Shown one piece after another: positions 7,220 through 13,196 of a DNA stretch of 13,196 nucleotides. Position numbers and translations under genes: made by a program. The notes under the pieces were generated by a model. It saw nothing but the letters and a program-made list of their open reading frames with translations. It made no database searches and was not told the DNA's origin. Source of the stretch: an uncultured Oscillospiraceae bacterium (lineage in GTDB: Bacteria; Bacillota_A; Clostridia; Oscillospirales; Oscillospiraceae); NCBI GenBank assembly GCA_947631215.1, contig CANRKN010000054.1, positions 1-13,196 of the forward strand, read 5' to 3'. The number at the start of each line of letters is the position of its first letter. Position 1 is the stretch's first letter.

Positions 7220-7241
7220 TGGCGGACGCATAATTTATAAT
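7213..7241 (+). promoter_or_regulatory. Perfect-consensus sigma-A-type promoter of yceD-rpmF
   Basis: TTGACA (7213-7218) and TATAAT (7236-7241) are both exact consensus with an optimal 17-base spacer, preceded by an A/T-rich stretch (GAAAATTTTT at 7201-7210) that could serve as an UP element. Transcription should start near 7248, leaving a leader of about 22 bases with a modest GAGG ribosome site at 7258-7261. Such strength fits a ribosomal protein operon. Confidence 0.9.
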
Positions 7242-7269
7242 ACTTTGGCGACTGTATGAGGTTTGTCCG

Positions 7270-7776
7270 ATGATCTTAGACCTGCACGAGATAATCGAGA
7301 TGCCGGGAAAGAGCGTCCCCTTCCAGTGCGAGCTGGACGAGGAGCGGCTGGCGTTCCCCCAGCTGGAGGCCTTTGAAGGGCCGGTGACGGCCCGGGGCCG
7401 GGTGCGGAACGAGGCCGGGGTGCTCCACCTGGAGGCGGACGTGACGGTGGATATGCTGGTACGCTGCGACCGGTGCGGAAAGCCCTTTAGGCGGAAGCTG
7501 ACGCCCCGGTACACGGCGGTGCTCCAGGCCGACGCCGAGGACGCCGACAGCGAGAACGTGTTTCCGCTTGATGGCGACGGCGCTGACGTGTCCGATGTGG
7601 CGGAGACCCTGCTCATCCTGGACATGGACGGAAAGTTTCTCTGCCGGCCGGACTGCAAGGGGCTTTGCCCCACCTGCGGGAAGGACCTGAACGACGGACC
7701 CTGCGATTGCAAAAAAGAGATCGATCCGAGAATGGCGGCCCTCGGGCAGCTTTTGGATGATATACAGGAGGTGTGA
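7270..7776 (+). CDS. yceD: YceD/DUF177 family protein
   Basis: This 168-residue protein belongs to the DUF177 family, which is found next to rpmF in most bacteria; the E. coli YceD is linked to 23S rRNA accumulation and plant homologues to 23S processing. The molecular activity is not established. The family pattern is clear: a beta-rich N-terminal half, a CDRCGKPF pair (C66, C69), then a cluster CRPDCKGLCPTCG (125-137) and CDC (145-147), ending in IDPRMAALGQLLDD. The eight cysteines suggest zinc binding, as in Gram-positive members. It starts at ATG 7270 just downstream of the perfect promoter, and its stop overlaps the ribosome site of rpmF, so the two are co-transcribed and probably translationally coupled. 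Confidence 0.92.
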   Translation: MILDLHEIIEMPGKSVPFQCELDEERLAFPQLEAFEGPVTARGRVRNEAGVLHLEADVTVDMLVRCDRCGKPFRRKLTPRYTAVLQADAEDADSENVFPLDGDGADVSDVAETLLILDMDGKFLCRPDCKGLCPTCGKDLNDGPCDCKKEIDPRMAALGQLLDDIQEV

Positions 7777-7779
7777 CCC

Positions 7780-7968
7780 ATGGCAGTCCCTAAGAGAAAA
7801 CAGTCCCATGCCCGGAAGAGCATGCGGCGCTCCAGCGTCTGGAAGCTGCGCCTTCCCAAGCTGGTCGCCTGCCCCAACTGCGGCGAGTACCACATGCCTC
7901 ACCGCGCCTGTCCGGCCTGCGGCCAGTATGACGGACGCACTGTCGTCACGGTAGGCGAGGAGAAGTAA
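7780..7968 (+). CDS. rpmF: 50S ribosomal protein L32
   Basis: The 62-residue protein is L32, a small component of the large ribosomal subunit. It has the typical start MAVPKRKQSHARKSMRRS, and a zinc ribbon with C31-x-x-C34 and C44-x-x-C47 (CPNCG and CPACG), the zinc-binding C+ form of the protein rather than the cysteine-free form made under zinc limitation in some bacteria. AGGAGGTG at about 7766-7773 lies across the end of yceD and precedes the ATG, which is 3 bases after the yceD stop. An intrinsic terminator follows 13 bases after the stop. No odd features. Confidence 0.98.
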   Translation: MAVPKRKQSHARKSMRRSSVWKLRLPKLVACPNCGEYHMPHRACPACGQYDGRTVVTVGEEK

Positions 7969-7981
7969 TCACCGGCAAGAT

Positions 7982-8008
7982 AAGGGGGGCTGTACGCCTC
8001 CCTTTTTT
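7982..8008 (+). terminator. Intrinsic terminator after rpmF
   Basis: AAGGGGGGC (7982-7990) pairs with GCCTCCCTT (7996-8004) around the loop TGTAC, a 9-bp stem with one G-U pair, followed directly by TTTT (8005-8008). It ends the yceD-rpmF unit and separates it from der. Confidence 0.85.
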
Positions 8009-8053
8009 GCGCCGGACACATCCCATTCGGGGCGGCATAGGCCGTCCCTTGCG

Positions 8054-8062
8054 TGCTATACT
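8054..8062 (+). promoter_or_regulatory. Possible extended -10 promoter of der
   Basis: TGCTATACT is a good extended -10 element (TGn plus TATACT). No convincing -35 is found 16-18 bases upstream. Initiation near 8069 would leave a leader of about 15 bases that begins in the AAAGGAGG ribosome site (8068-8075). A promoter is expected here because a terminator precedes it, but this placement is a weak prediction. Confidence 0.35.
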
Positions 8063-8083
8063 AAAGGAAAGGAGGCGGTCGTA

Positions 8084-9409
8084 ATGGCGAGGCCATTGGT
8101 GGCCATCGTGGGCCGGCCCAACGTGGGCAAGAGCATGCTCTTCAACCGGCTGGCGGGGCAGCGGCTCAGTATCGTTGAGGACACCCCCGGCGTGACCCGT
8201 GACAGGCTCTATGCCCCCTGTGAGTGGACCGGGCGGAGCTTTGACATCGTGGACACCGGCGGCATCGAGCCCAACACGGCCAATGAGATCCTCCTTTTCA
8301 TGCGGGAGCAGGCCATGATGGCCATCGACAGCGCCGACGTGATCGTCATGGTCACGGAGATCGGAACCGGCATCACCGCCGCAGACCAGGAGGTGGCCGG
8401 CATGCTCCAGCGCAGCGGCAAGCCCGTGGTGCTGGCGGTGAACAAGATGGACGCCATCGGCCCGGACGACCCGGGCATCTATGAGTTTTATAACCTGGGC
8501 CTGGGGGATCCCATCGCCGTCTCCGCCGTCCACGGCCACGGCACCGGGGACCTGCTGGACGCCTGCGTGGCCCATTTCCCGCCTCCCGGGGAGGACGAGC
8601 AGGAGGACGGGCGCATCCATGTGGCCGTCATCGGCAAGCCCAACGTGGGCAAGTCCTCCCTCATCAACTATATATTGGGGGAGAAGCGGGTCATCGTGGC
8701 GGACATGCCCGGCACCACCCGGGACGCGGTGGACACCCCCGTGGACAACGCCTCCGGCAGCTATCTCTTCATCGACACGGCGGGCATCCGCCGCAAATCC
8801 AAGGTCAACGACCGGGTGGAGAAGTTCTCCGTCATGCGGGCGAAGCTGGCGGTGGAGCGGGCCGACGTGTGCCTCATCATGCTGGACGCCCGGGACGGGG
8901 TCACCGAGCAGGACACGAAGATCGCGGGGCTGGCCCACGAGGCGGGCAAGGCCAGCATCATCGTGGTGAACAAGTGGGACCTGGTGGAAAAAGAGACGGG
9001 CACCATGGAGGAGATGCGCAGGCGCATCAAACAGGACCTCGCTTTCATGGATTATGCGCCGGTGGTATTCATCTCCTGCTTGACGGGACAGCGAACGGGG
9101 CGTATATTTGATATGATAAACGCCGCCAACGAGCAGGCGTCCCTGCGCATCTCCACGGGCAAGCTCAACGACATCCTGGCCGACGCCCAGGCCCGGCAGC
9201 AGCCCCCCACCGACAAGGGCCGCCGCCTGAAGGTATATTATATGACCCAGACCGGGGTGAAGCCGCCCCACTTCGTCATCTTCTGCAACAGCAAGGAGTT
9301 GTTCCACTTCTCTTATCAGCGATATATAGAGAACCGCATCCGGGCCGCCTTCGGACTGGAGGGGACCCCCGTCAGGATCACGATCCGACAGAAAGGAGAA
9401 AACGAATGA
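8084..9409 (+). CDS. der: Ribosome biogenesis GTPase Der (EngA)
   Basis: This 441-residue protein has two consecutive GTPase domains and is needed for 50S subunit assembly. Domain 1: P-loop GRPNVGKS (10-17), DTPGVTRD (33-40), DTGG (57-60), NKMD (120-123). Domain 2: GKPNVGKSS (184-192), DMPGTTRD (207-214), DTAGIRRK (231-238), NKWD (296-299). A C-terminal KH-like domain (about 353-441) contains the family patterns GRRLKVYYMTQTGVKPPHFV (in 379-398) and the end motif FGLEGTPVRITIR. M18 follows the P-loop serine in domain 1, where threonine is usual, and the switch region after it reads VTEIGTGITAADQEV rather than the commoner VDxxxGLTxxDxEI. AAAGGAGG lies 8 bases before the ATG. The stop overlaps the plsY start (ATGA). 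Confidence 0.97.
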   Translation: MARPLVAIVGRPNVGKSMLFNRLAGQRLSIVEDTPGVTRDRLYAPCEWTGRSFDIVDTGGIEPNTANEILLFMREQAMMAIDSADVIVMVTEIGTGITAADQEVAGMLQRSGKPVVLAVNKMDAIGPDDPGIYEFYNLGLGDPIAVSAVHGHGTGDLLDACVAHFPPPGEDEQEDGRIHVAVIGKPNVGKSSLINYILGEKRVIVADMPGTTRDAVDTPVDNASGSYLFIDTAGIRRKSKVNDRVEKFSVMRAKLAVERADVCLIMLDARDGVTEQDTKIAGLAHEAGKASIIVVNKWDLVEKETGTMEEMRRRIKQDLAFMDYAPVVFISCLTGQRTGRIFDMINAANEQASLRISTGKLNDILADAQARQQPPTDKGRRLKVYYMTQTGVKPPHFVIFCNSKELFHFSYQRYIENRIRAAFGLEGTPVRITIRQKGENE

Positions 9410-10074
9410 TCCCTGTTCTTCTCATCCTCACCGCCGTGTTGGGCTATGGCCTGGGCGCGCTGAACGGGCCCGTGCTCCTCAGCCGCTTCGTCTTTCACAA
9501 GGAGCTGACGAAGCAGGGCAACAAGCGGCCGGACTACAATAACTTTGTCCGGGTCTATGGCACCAAGTGGGGCGCCGCGGTCATCGCCGCGGATGTGCTC
9601 AAGTGCGCCATCGCGGTGCTGGCCGGCGGGCTTCTGATGCTGATCGTGGATAGAAACGGCACCTATGTGACCGTGGGCAAGCTGTTCGCCGGCTTCTGCG
9701 CCATGCTGGGCGGCATGTACCCGGCCCATCACCAGTTCCGGGGCAACAAGGGCGTGGTGAGCTGCCTCGTCACCTTCTGGCTGGCGGACTGGCGCGTCGG
9801 CCTGGTGGCCACGGGCGTGTTCGTCATCGTGGTGGCCTTCGCCCAGTATCTCTCCCTGGCCAGCATGGCCGCCGCCGTGGCGGGCCCCATCGCCGCGTGG
9901 ATATTTGTGGCGCCGGAGAACCTGAAGGGCCTGTGCGGGACGCTGGCGCTGTTCATGGCGCTGGTGCTGCTGTGGCGGCACCGCGGCCACATCTTCAAGC
10001 TCCTCAACAAGCGGGAGCCCAAGGTGAAGTGGGGCCGGCCCCAGAACAGCAGGAAAATGGACGACGATTTCTGA
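9406..10074 (+). CDS. plsY: Divergent glycerol-3-phosphate acyltransferase PlsY-like membrane protein
   Basis: PlsY transfers an acyl group from acyl-phosphate to glycerol-3-phosphate, the first step of phospholipid synthesis. This 222-residue multi-spanning protein has the family layout: membrane segments near 3-25, 57-80, 91-107, 132-150, 152-170 and 177-191; a GGMYP...FRGNKGVVS block (102-118) matching the family GHxxPxFxxFKGGKGVAT; a SLAS motif (149-152); and RHRGHIFKLL (191-200) matching HRxNIxRLL. The first motif is much changed: QGNKRPDYNNFVRVYG (37-52) stands where GSGNxGATNVxRxxG is usual, though R49 and K66 fit. It overlaps der by 4 bases, and der-plsY adjacency is common in Firmicutes, which supports the family call. 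Whether it is still an acyltransferase is uncertain. The hydrophilic tail (GRPQNSRKMDDDF) is unremarkable. Confidence 0.75.
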   Translation: MIPVLLILTAVLGYGLGALNGPVLLSRFVFHKELTKQGNKRPDYNNFVRVYGTKWGAAVIAADVLKCAIAVLAGGLLMLIVDRNGTYVTVGKLFAGFCAMLGGMYPAHHQFRGNKGVVSCLVTFWLADWRVGLVATGVFVIVVAFAQYLSLASMAAAVAGPIAAWIFVAPENLKGLCGTLALFMALVLLWRHRGHIFKLLNKREPKVKWGRPQNSRKMDDDF

Positions 10075-10094
10075 ACAGACGTATACCGCGTTTC

Positions 10095-10121
10095 AAGCCC
10101 CCGTCGGTGAGACGGGGGCTT
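10095..10121 (+). terminator. Terminator-like hairpin after plsY
   Basis: AAGCCCCCGTC (10095-10105) pairs perfectly with GACGGGGGCTT (10111-10121) around the loop GGTGA. The 11-bp stem is strong but no T-run follows on either strand, so it may be a weak or factor-assisted terminator, or a 3'-end stabiliser of the der-plsY message. Position, 20 bases after the plsY stop and before a new promoter, supports a transcription boundary. Confidence 0.6.
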
Positions 10122-10146
10122 ACGCATGCCTGGGAACGGGAATATA

Positions 10147-10175
10147 TTGACAAGGGCGGGAGAGTTTTATAAAAT
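10147..10175 (+). promoter_or_regulatory. Sigma-A-type promoter of the MBOAT-SGNH cassette
   Basis: TTGACA (10147-10152) is exact consensus and lies 17 bases from TAAAAT (10170-10175). A TATAAA reading two bases upstream would give a poor 15-base spacer. Initiation near 10182 leaves a leader of about 18 bases that includes TGAGGAG (10184-10190), 9 bases before the ATG. No operator-like repeat is apparent. Confidence 0.8.
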
Positions 10176-10199
10176 CGTCGGCGTGAGGAGAATCAAGTT

Positions 10200-11660
10200 A
10201 TGCTGTTCAATTCCTATATCTTCGTGCTCCTGTTTCTGCCGGTGACGGTGACAGGGTACTACCTTTTGAACAAACTGCATAGCGATACGCCGGCCCACCT
10301 GTTCCTGCTGGGGATGAGCCTCTGGTTTTACGGGTACTTCAACCTGTCCTACCTGCCCATCATCCTGGCCAGCGTGGGGGTGAACTATGCCCTCTACCGG
10401 GCCATGGGCGCGGCGAAGAGGGGAGCGGCGCGGAAGCTGGCTCTGGCCGGGGCGCTCCTGTTCAATTTGGGTATCCTGTTCTATTATAAATACTTTGACT
10501 TCTTCACGGAGAATATAAACGCCCTGTTCGGCAGCGACCTGCCTCTTCGTCGGCTCATCCTGCCCCTGGGCATCAGCTTTTTCACCTTCCAGCAGATCTC
10601 CTTCGTCATCGACGCCTACAGGGGCCAGGTGGATAACTACGGCTTTCTGGACTACGCCCTTTTCGTGACCTACTTCCCCCAGCTCATCGCCGGGCCCATC
10701 GTCACCCACGACGAGCTGGTGCCCCAGTTCCGGGACGAAAAGCGCCGGCGCATAGACTGGGACAAGTTCGCCGCGGGGCTCTATCTCTTCGCCATGGGCA
10801 TGGCCAAAAAGGTGCTCATCGCGGACACCTTCGGCAACGCCGCCAACTGGGGTTTTGCCAATATCCCGACGCTCTCCGCCGCGAGCGCCGCGGCGGCGGC
10901 CCTCAGCTATACCATACAGATATATTTCGACTTCAGCGGCTACTGCGACATGGCCATCGGCATCGGGAAGATGATGAACATCGACCTGCCCCTGAACTTC
11001 GACTCACCCTACAAGGCCCGGACCATCACGGAATTCTGGGACCGGTGGCACATGACCCTGACCCGGTTCTTCACCCGGTACGTCTATATCCCCCTGGGCG
11101 GCAGCCGGAAAGGGGAGGGGCGGACCTACCTCAATATGATGGTGGTGTTCCTCGTCAGCGGTCTGTGGCACGGGGCCAACTGGACCTTCGTGCTCTGGGG
11201 CGCGGTCCATGGGCTCTTCTCCGTCCTCACCCGGCGGTTCAAGAAGTTCTTTGAGGGCCTGCCCAAGGCCATAGGCTGGCTCGTCACGTTTCTCTTCGTG
11301 ACCATGGCGTGGGTGCTTTTCCGGGCGGACTCCATCGCCGACGCGGGGCGTCTCCTGGGCCGGATATTCACCCTGGCCCCCGGGCCGCTGGCCCCGGAGA
11401 TGGCGGAATGCTTCAATTTGGCCGAGTGCCGGTTTTTGGTCGAGCGGGTGCTGCGCCAGAATTTGGGGGCGCTGTGGCCCTATACGTTCATGGTGGTGTT
11501 CTTCGTCCTGGCGGCTTGGCTGCTGGCCCGGAAAAACGCTTATGAGCGGGCGGGCGCCTTCGCCCCCGAGTGGAAGCGGGCCGCCGTCACCGTCGTGCTG
11601 CTGGTATGGTGCGTGCTGAGCTTCTCCGGCGTGAGCACGTTCCTCTATTTCAACTTCTAG
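10200..11660 (+). CDS. AlgI-type membrane-bound O-acyltransferase (MBOAT)
   Basis: This 486-residue multi-spanning protein belongs to the MBOAT family close to alginate O-acetyltransferase AlgI and D-alanyl transporter DltB. In the family such proteins move an acyl group from a cytoplasmic donor across the membrane for attachment to an exported polymer. Landmarks: LPLGISFFTFQQISFVIDAY block (121-140), YFPQLIAGPIV (158-168), FDFSGYCDMAIGIG (243-256), FWDRWHMTLTRFFTRYVYIPLGG (split at 279-301, with H284), and the catalytic-histidine motif SGLWHGANWTF (320-330, H324) followed by LWGAVHG. The length is typical for AlgI. It has its own promoter and is followed 10 bases later by an SGNH-like gene, its presumed partner. 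No dlt genes are near, so O-acetylation of a surface polysaccharide is likelier than teichoic acid alanylation, but the substrate is unknown. Confidence 0.93.
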   Translation: MLFNSYIFVLLFLPVTVTGYYLLNKLHSDTPAHLFLLGMSLWFYGYFNLSYLPIILASVGVNYALYRAMGAAKRGAARKLALAGALLFNLGILFYYKYFDFFTENINALFGSDLPLRRLILPLGISFFTFQQISFVIDAYRGQVDNYGFLDYALFVTYFPQLIAGPIVTHDELVPQFRDEKRRRIDWDKFAAGLYLFAMGMAKKVLIADTFGNAANWGFANIPTLSAASAAAAALSYTIQIYFDFSGYCDMAIGIGKMMNIDLPLNFDSPYKARTITEFWDRWHMTLTRFFTRYVYIPLGGSRKGEGRTYLNMMVVFLVSGLWHGANWTFVLWGAVHGLFSVLTRRFKKFFEGLPKAIGWLVTFLFVTMAWVLFRADSIADAGRLLGRIFTLAPGPLAPEMAECFNLAECRFLVERVLRQNLGALWPYTFMVVFFVLAAWLLARKNAYERAGAFAPEWKRAAVTVVLLVWCVLSFSGVSTFLYFNF

Positions 11661-11670
11661 GAGGCGGGCC

Positions 11671-12744
11671 ATGAAGAGTGAAAAATGGACCCTTATATGC
11701 CTCCTGACGGCGGGGCTGATATTGGCGCTGGCGGCGGCGGCGACGGCGGTGATCGACCCGCTGTTCCACTTCCATGCCCCCCTGGAGGGCATGAGCTACG
11801 CCATCACCGACGAGCGGTACCAGAACGACGGCGTCGTCCGGCATTTCGACTATGACGCTATCGTCACCGGCACGTCCATGACGGAGAACTTCAAGACGTC
11901 TGAGTTCAACGAGCTGTTTGGAGTGAACGCCGTGAAGGTCTCCTATTCCGGGGCCACCTTCCGGGAACTGCGGGAGAACCTGGAGCGGGCCTTCGAGACC
12001 CACCCGGATATAAAATGCGTGCTGTTCAGCCTGGACAAGTTCTGCCTCATGGCCGACCGGGACGACCTGATGTACAAGGGCTACCCCGCGTACCTCTACG
12101 ACGACGACCCGGTCAACGACGTGAACTACCTGCTGAACAAGGATATCCTCCTGGACCACCTGACGGAGACCCTGGCCTATACGGCCTATGGCTTGGAGAC
12201 CACAGATTTCGATGAGTACGCCAACTGGACAAAGTATTATGACTTCGGCAAAGAGGCGGTGCTCTCGCTCTATGAGCGGCCCGAGGCGGAGGAGACGGAG
12301 ACCTTCGGCCCGGAGGACAGACAGCGTCTGGAGGAGAACCTGGAGGGCAACATCCTCTCCCTGACCCGGGCTCATCCCGACACGGAGTTTTATCTCTTCT
12401 TCCCGCCCTACAGCGTGGTGTGGTGGGACCAGGAGCAGCGCCTGGGCTCCCTGGAGAAGACCATCGACATGCAGCAGGCCGCGGCCCAGATGCTCCTGGG
12501 GGAGGAGAATATCCGCCTCTTCGGCTTCTGCGACGCCTTCGACGTGACCGGGGACCTGTCGCTTTACAAGGACCTGGCCCACTACAATGAGGACATCAAT
12601 TCTCAAATACTGCGGTGGATGGCGGCGGGGGAGCATGAGCTCACGGAGGATGATCTCGACGGTTATATCGCCCGCATCCGGGACTGGTACGGCGCCTATG
12701 ATTATGACGGCATATTTGAGGAAAAAACACCTGAAATACGGTGA
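11671..12744 (+). CDS. Membrane-anchored SGNH-hydrolase-like protein, partner of the MBOAT
   Basis: This 357-residue protein has one N-terminal hydrophobic segment (about 7-28), probably an uncleaved anchor with the rest outside the cell. The body resembles the SGNH-like proteins paired with MBOATs (AlgJ/AlgX and DltD-type arrangement): a GTSMTENF block (67-74), whose S69 is the candidate nucleophile in place of GDS; a YSGAT turn (92-96); an SLDKF strand (120-124); and DLAHYNEDIN (301-310), where D301 and H304 fit the catalytic DxxH. FFPPYSVVWWD (243-253) is an aromatic stretch. It is inferred to take the acyl group delivered by the MBOAT and place it on the polymer. AGGAGG (11659-11664) overlaps the upstream stop, so translation is coupled. 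The tail after about 325 is acidic and unassigned. No catalytic test is possible from sequence alone. Confidence 0.8.
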   Translation: MKSEKWTLICLLTAGLILALAAAATAVIDPLFHFHAPLEGMSYAITDERYQNDGVVRHFDYDAIVTGTSMTENFKTSEFNELFGVNAVKVSYSGATFRELRENLERAFETHPDIKCVLFSLDKFCLMADRDDLMYKGYPAYLYDDDPVNDVNYLLNKDILLDHLTETLAYTAYGLETTDFDEYANWTKYYDFGKEAVLSLYERPEAEETETFGPEDRQRLEENLEGNILSLTRAHPDTEFYLFFPPYSVVWWDQEQRLGSLEKTIDMQQAAAQMLLGEENIRLFGFCDAFDVTGDLSLYKDLAHYNEDINSQILRWMAAGEHELTEDDLDGYIARIRDWYGAYDYDGIFEEKTPEIR

Positions 12745-12752
12745 TTTTATCC

Positions 12753-12781
12753 TTGACACACCAGGGATTATCTGTTAAAAT
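12753..12781 (+). promoter_or_regulatory. Strong sigma-A-type promoter of rpsL
   Basis: TTGACA (12753-12758) lies 17 bases from TAAAAT (12776-12781), and TG at 12773-12774 adds an extended -10. It begins 9 bases after the preceding gene's stop, with no terminator visible between, so some readthrough from the MBOAT cassette is possible. Initiation near 12788 gives a leader of about 59 bases. A strong promoter fits the str operon (rpsL and, normally, rpsG, fusA and tuf). Confidence 0.88.
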
Positions 12782-12797
12782 CCTAATTTGCGTGATA

Positions 12798-12827
12798 GCG
12801 TGCCTTGGCATCATTGCGCGCATTTTT
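12798..12827 (+). promoter_or_regulatory. Possible leader hairpin with T-run upstream of rpsL
   Basis: GCGTGC (12798-12803) can pair with GCGCGC (12816-12821), six pairs with one G-U, around a 12-base loop, followed by ATTTTT (12822-12827). It lies inside the predicted leader. The stem is short and could be chance; if real it could attenuate transcription of the ribosomal operon. Ribosome site AAAGGAGG (12832-12839) follows. Confidence 0.25.
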
Positions 12828-12846
12828 GAGGAAAGGAGGAAAATAA

Positions 12847-13196
12847 ATGCCTACTTTTAACCAGCTGGTCCGCAAGGGCAGACAGCAGGTGACCTACAAG
12901 TCCACCTCTCCCGCTATGCAGAAGGGCCTCAACACCCTGAAGAACCAGGAGACCGACCTGTCTTCCCCCCAGAAGCGCGGCGTCTGCACCGCTGTTCGTA
13001 CTTCCACCCCTAAGAAGCCGAACTCCGCGCTGCGGAAGATCGCCCGTGTGCGTCTCACCAACGGCTACGAGGTGACGGCCTATATCCCCGGCATCGGCCA
13101 CAACCTGCAGGAGCACTCTGTGGTGATGATCCGCGGCGGCCGTGTGAAGGACCTGCCCGGCGTGCGTTACCACATCATCCGCGGCTCCCTGGATAC
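12847..13196 (+). CDS. rpsL: 30S ribosomal protein S12 (5' part, cut by window end)
   Basis: The first 116 codons are present and the gene runs off the end; about 20-25 further residues are expected. S12 sits at the decoding centre of the small subunit. The sequence has the long Gram-positive form, with about 13 extra residues before SPQKRGVCT (40-48) relative to E. coli, then [11 protein letters not shown] (54-64), [11 protein letters not shown] (82-92) and [14 protein letters not shown] (96-109). K56 and K101, the sites where streptomycin-resistance changes arise in B. subtilis and E. coli numbering equivalents, are both the ordinary lysines. At 49-51 it reads AVR rather than RVG or RVY. 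AAAGGAGG lies 7 bases before the ATG. It is the head of the expected str operon. Confidence 0.98.
   Translation, partial: MPTFNQLVRKGRQQVTYKSTSPAMQKGLNTLKNQETDLSSPQKRGVCTAVRTSTPKKPNSALRKIARVRLTNGYEVTAYIPGIGHNLQEHSVVMIRGGRVKDLPGVRYHIIRGSLD

Noticed and set aside
7181..7231. Upstream start for the RluA-family gene at 7231
   Set aside because: The extra 17 residues do not resemble the family and would lie across the predicted promoter of the gene.
10168..10173. TATAAA as the -10 box of the MBOAT promoter
   Set aside because: It would leave a 15-base spacer from TTGACA; TAAAAT at 10170-10175 gives 17.
1..13196. Mobile element, phage, CRISPR array, tRNA or toxin-antitoxin locus
   Set aside because: I found no direct-repeat arrays, terminal inverted repeats flanking a transposase, cloverleaf-like sequence or small toxin-antitoxin pair; every sizeable frame is explained by the genes listed.

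Overview
The window comes from a GC-rich, low-GC-type Gram-positive lineage, most likely a member of the Clostridia such as Oscillospiraceae or a relative. This is an inference from several signals. The S12 protein is the long Gram-positive form. The yceD-rpmF and der-plsY pairs have a Firmicutes arrangement. Shine-Dalgarno sites are strong (AAAGGAGG), and the sigma-A-type promoters are close to consensus with 17-bp spacers. The one secreted protein has a Clostridia-style signal peptide. The window is densely coded, no gene-free stretch exceeds about 130 bases, and I see no tRNA, rRNA, CRISPR array, insertion sequence, integrase or phage gene.

Layout. (1) Positions 1-4273 (+) hold an oligopeptide ABC importer operon: the last codons of the binding protein (oppA), then two permeases (oppB, oppC) and two ATPases (oppD, oppF). 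A hairpin lies between oppA and oppB. (2) Positions 4287-6159 (-) hold a secreted 5'-nucleotidase-type metallophosphoesterase with its own promoter and a strong terminator, convergent with opp. (3) Positions 6203-7180 (-) hold an RluA-family pseudouridine synthase. Its predicted promoter overlaps a perfect TTGACA-17-TATAAT promoter that points the other way. (4) Positions 7270-7968 (+) hold yceD (DUF177) and rpmF (ribosomal protein L32), closed by an intrinsic terminator. (5) Positions 8084-10074 (+) hold der (double GTPase for ribosome assembly), overlapping a divergent plsY-like gene. (6) Positions 10147-12744 (+) hold a two-gene cassette with its own promoter: an AlgI-type membrane-bound O-acyltransferase and a membrane-anchored SGNH-like protein, probably for acylating a cell-surface polymer. 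(7) From 12753 (+) comes a strong promoter and the first 116 codons of rpsL (S12), cut by the window end.

Functionally the centre of the window is about ribosome biogenesis: a pseudouridine synthase, YceD, L32, Der and S12. The flanks deal with uptake of peptides, salvage of extracellular nucleotides and envelope chemistry. Most of this is ordinary core genome. I do not see an undescribed system that I can defend. The points most worth a second look are the divergent promoters that share their -35 bases, the MBOAT-SGNH cassette, the altered motifs of the PlsY-like protein, and the OppD that has lost the usual C-terminal cysteines.
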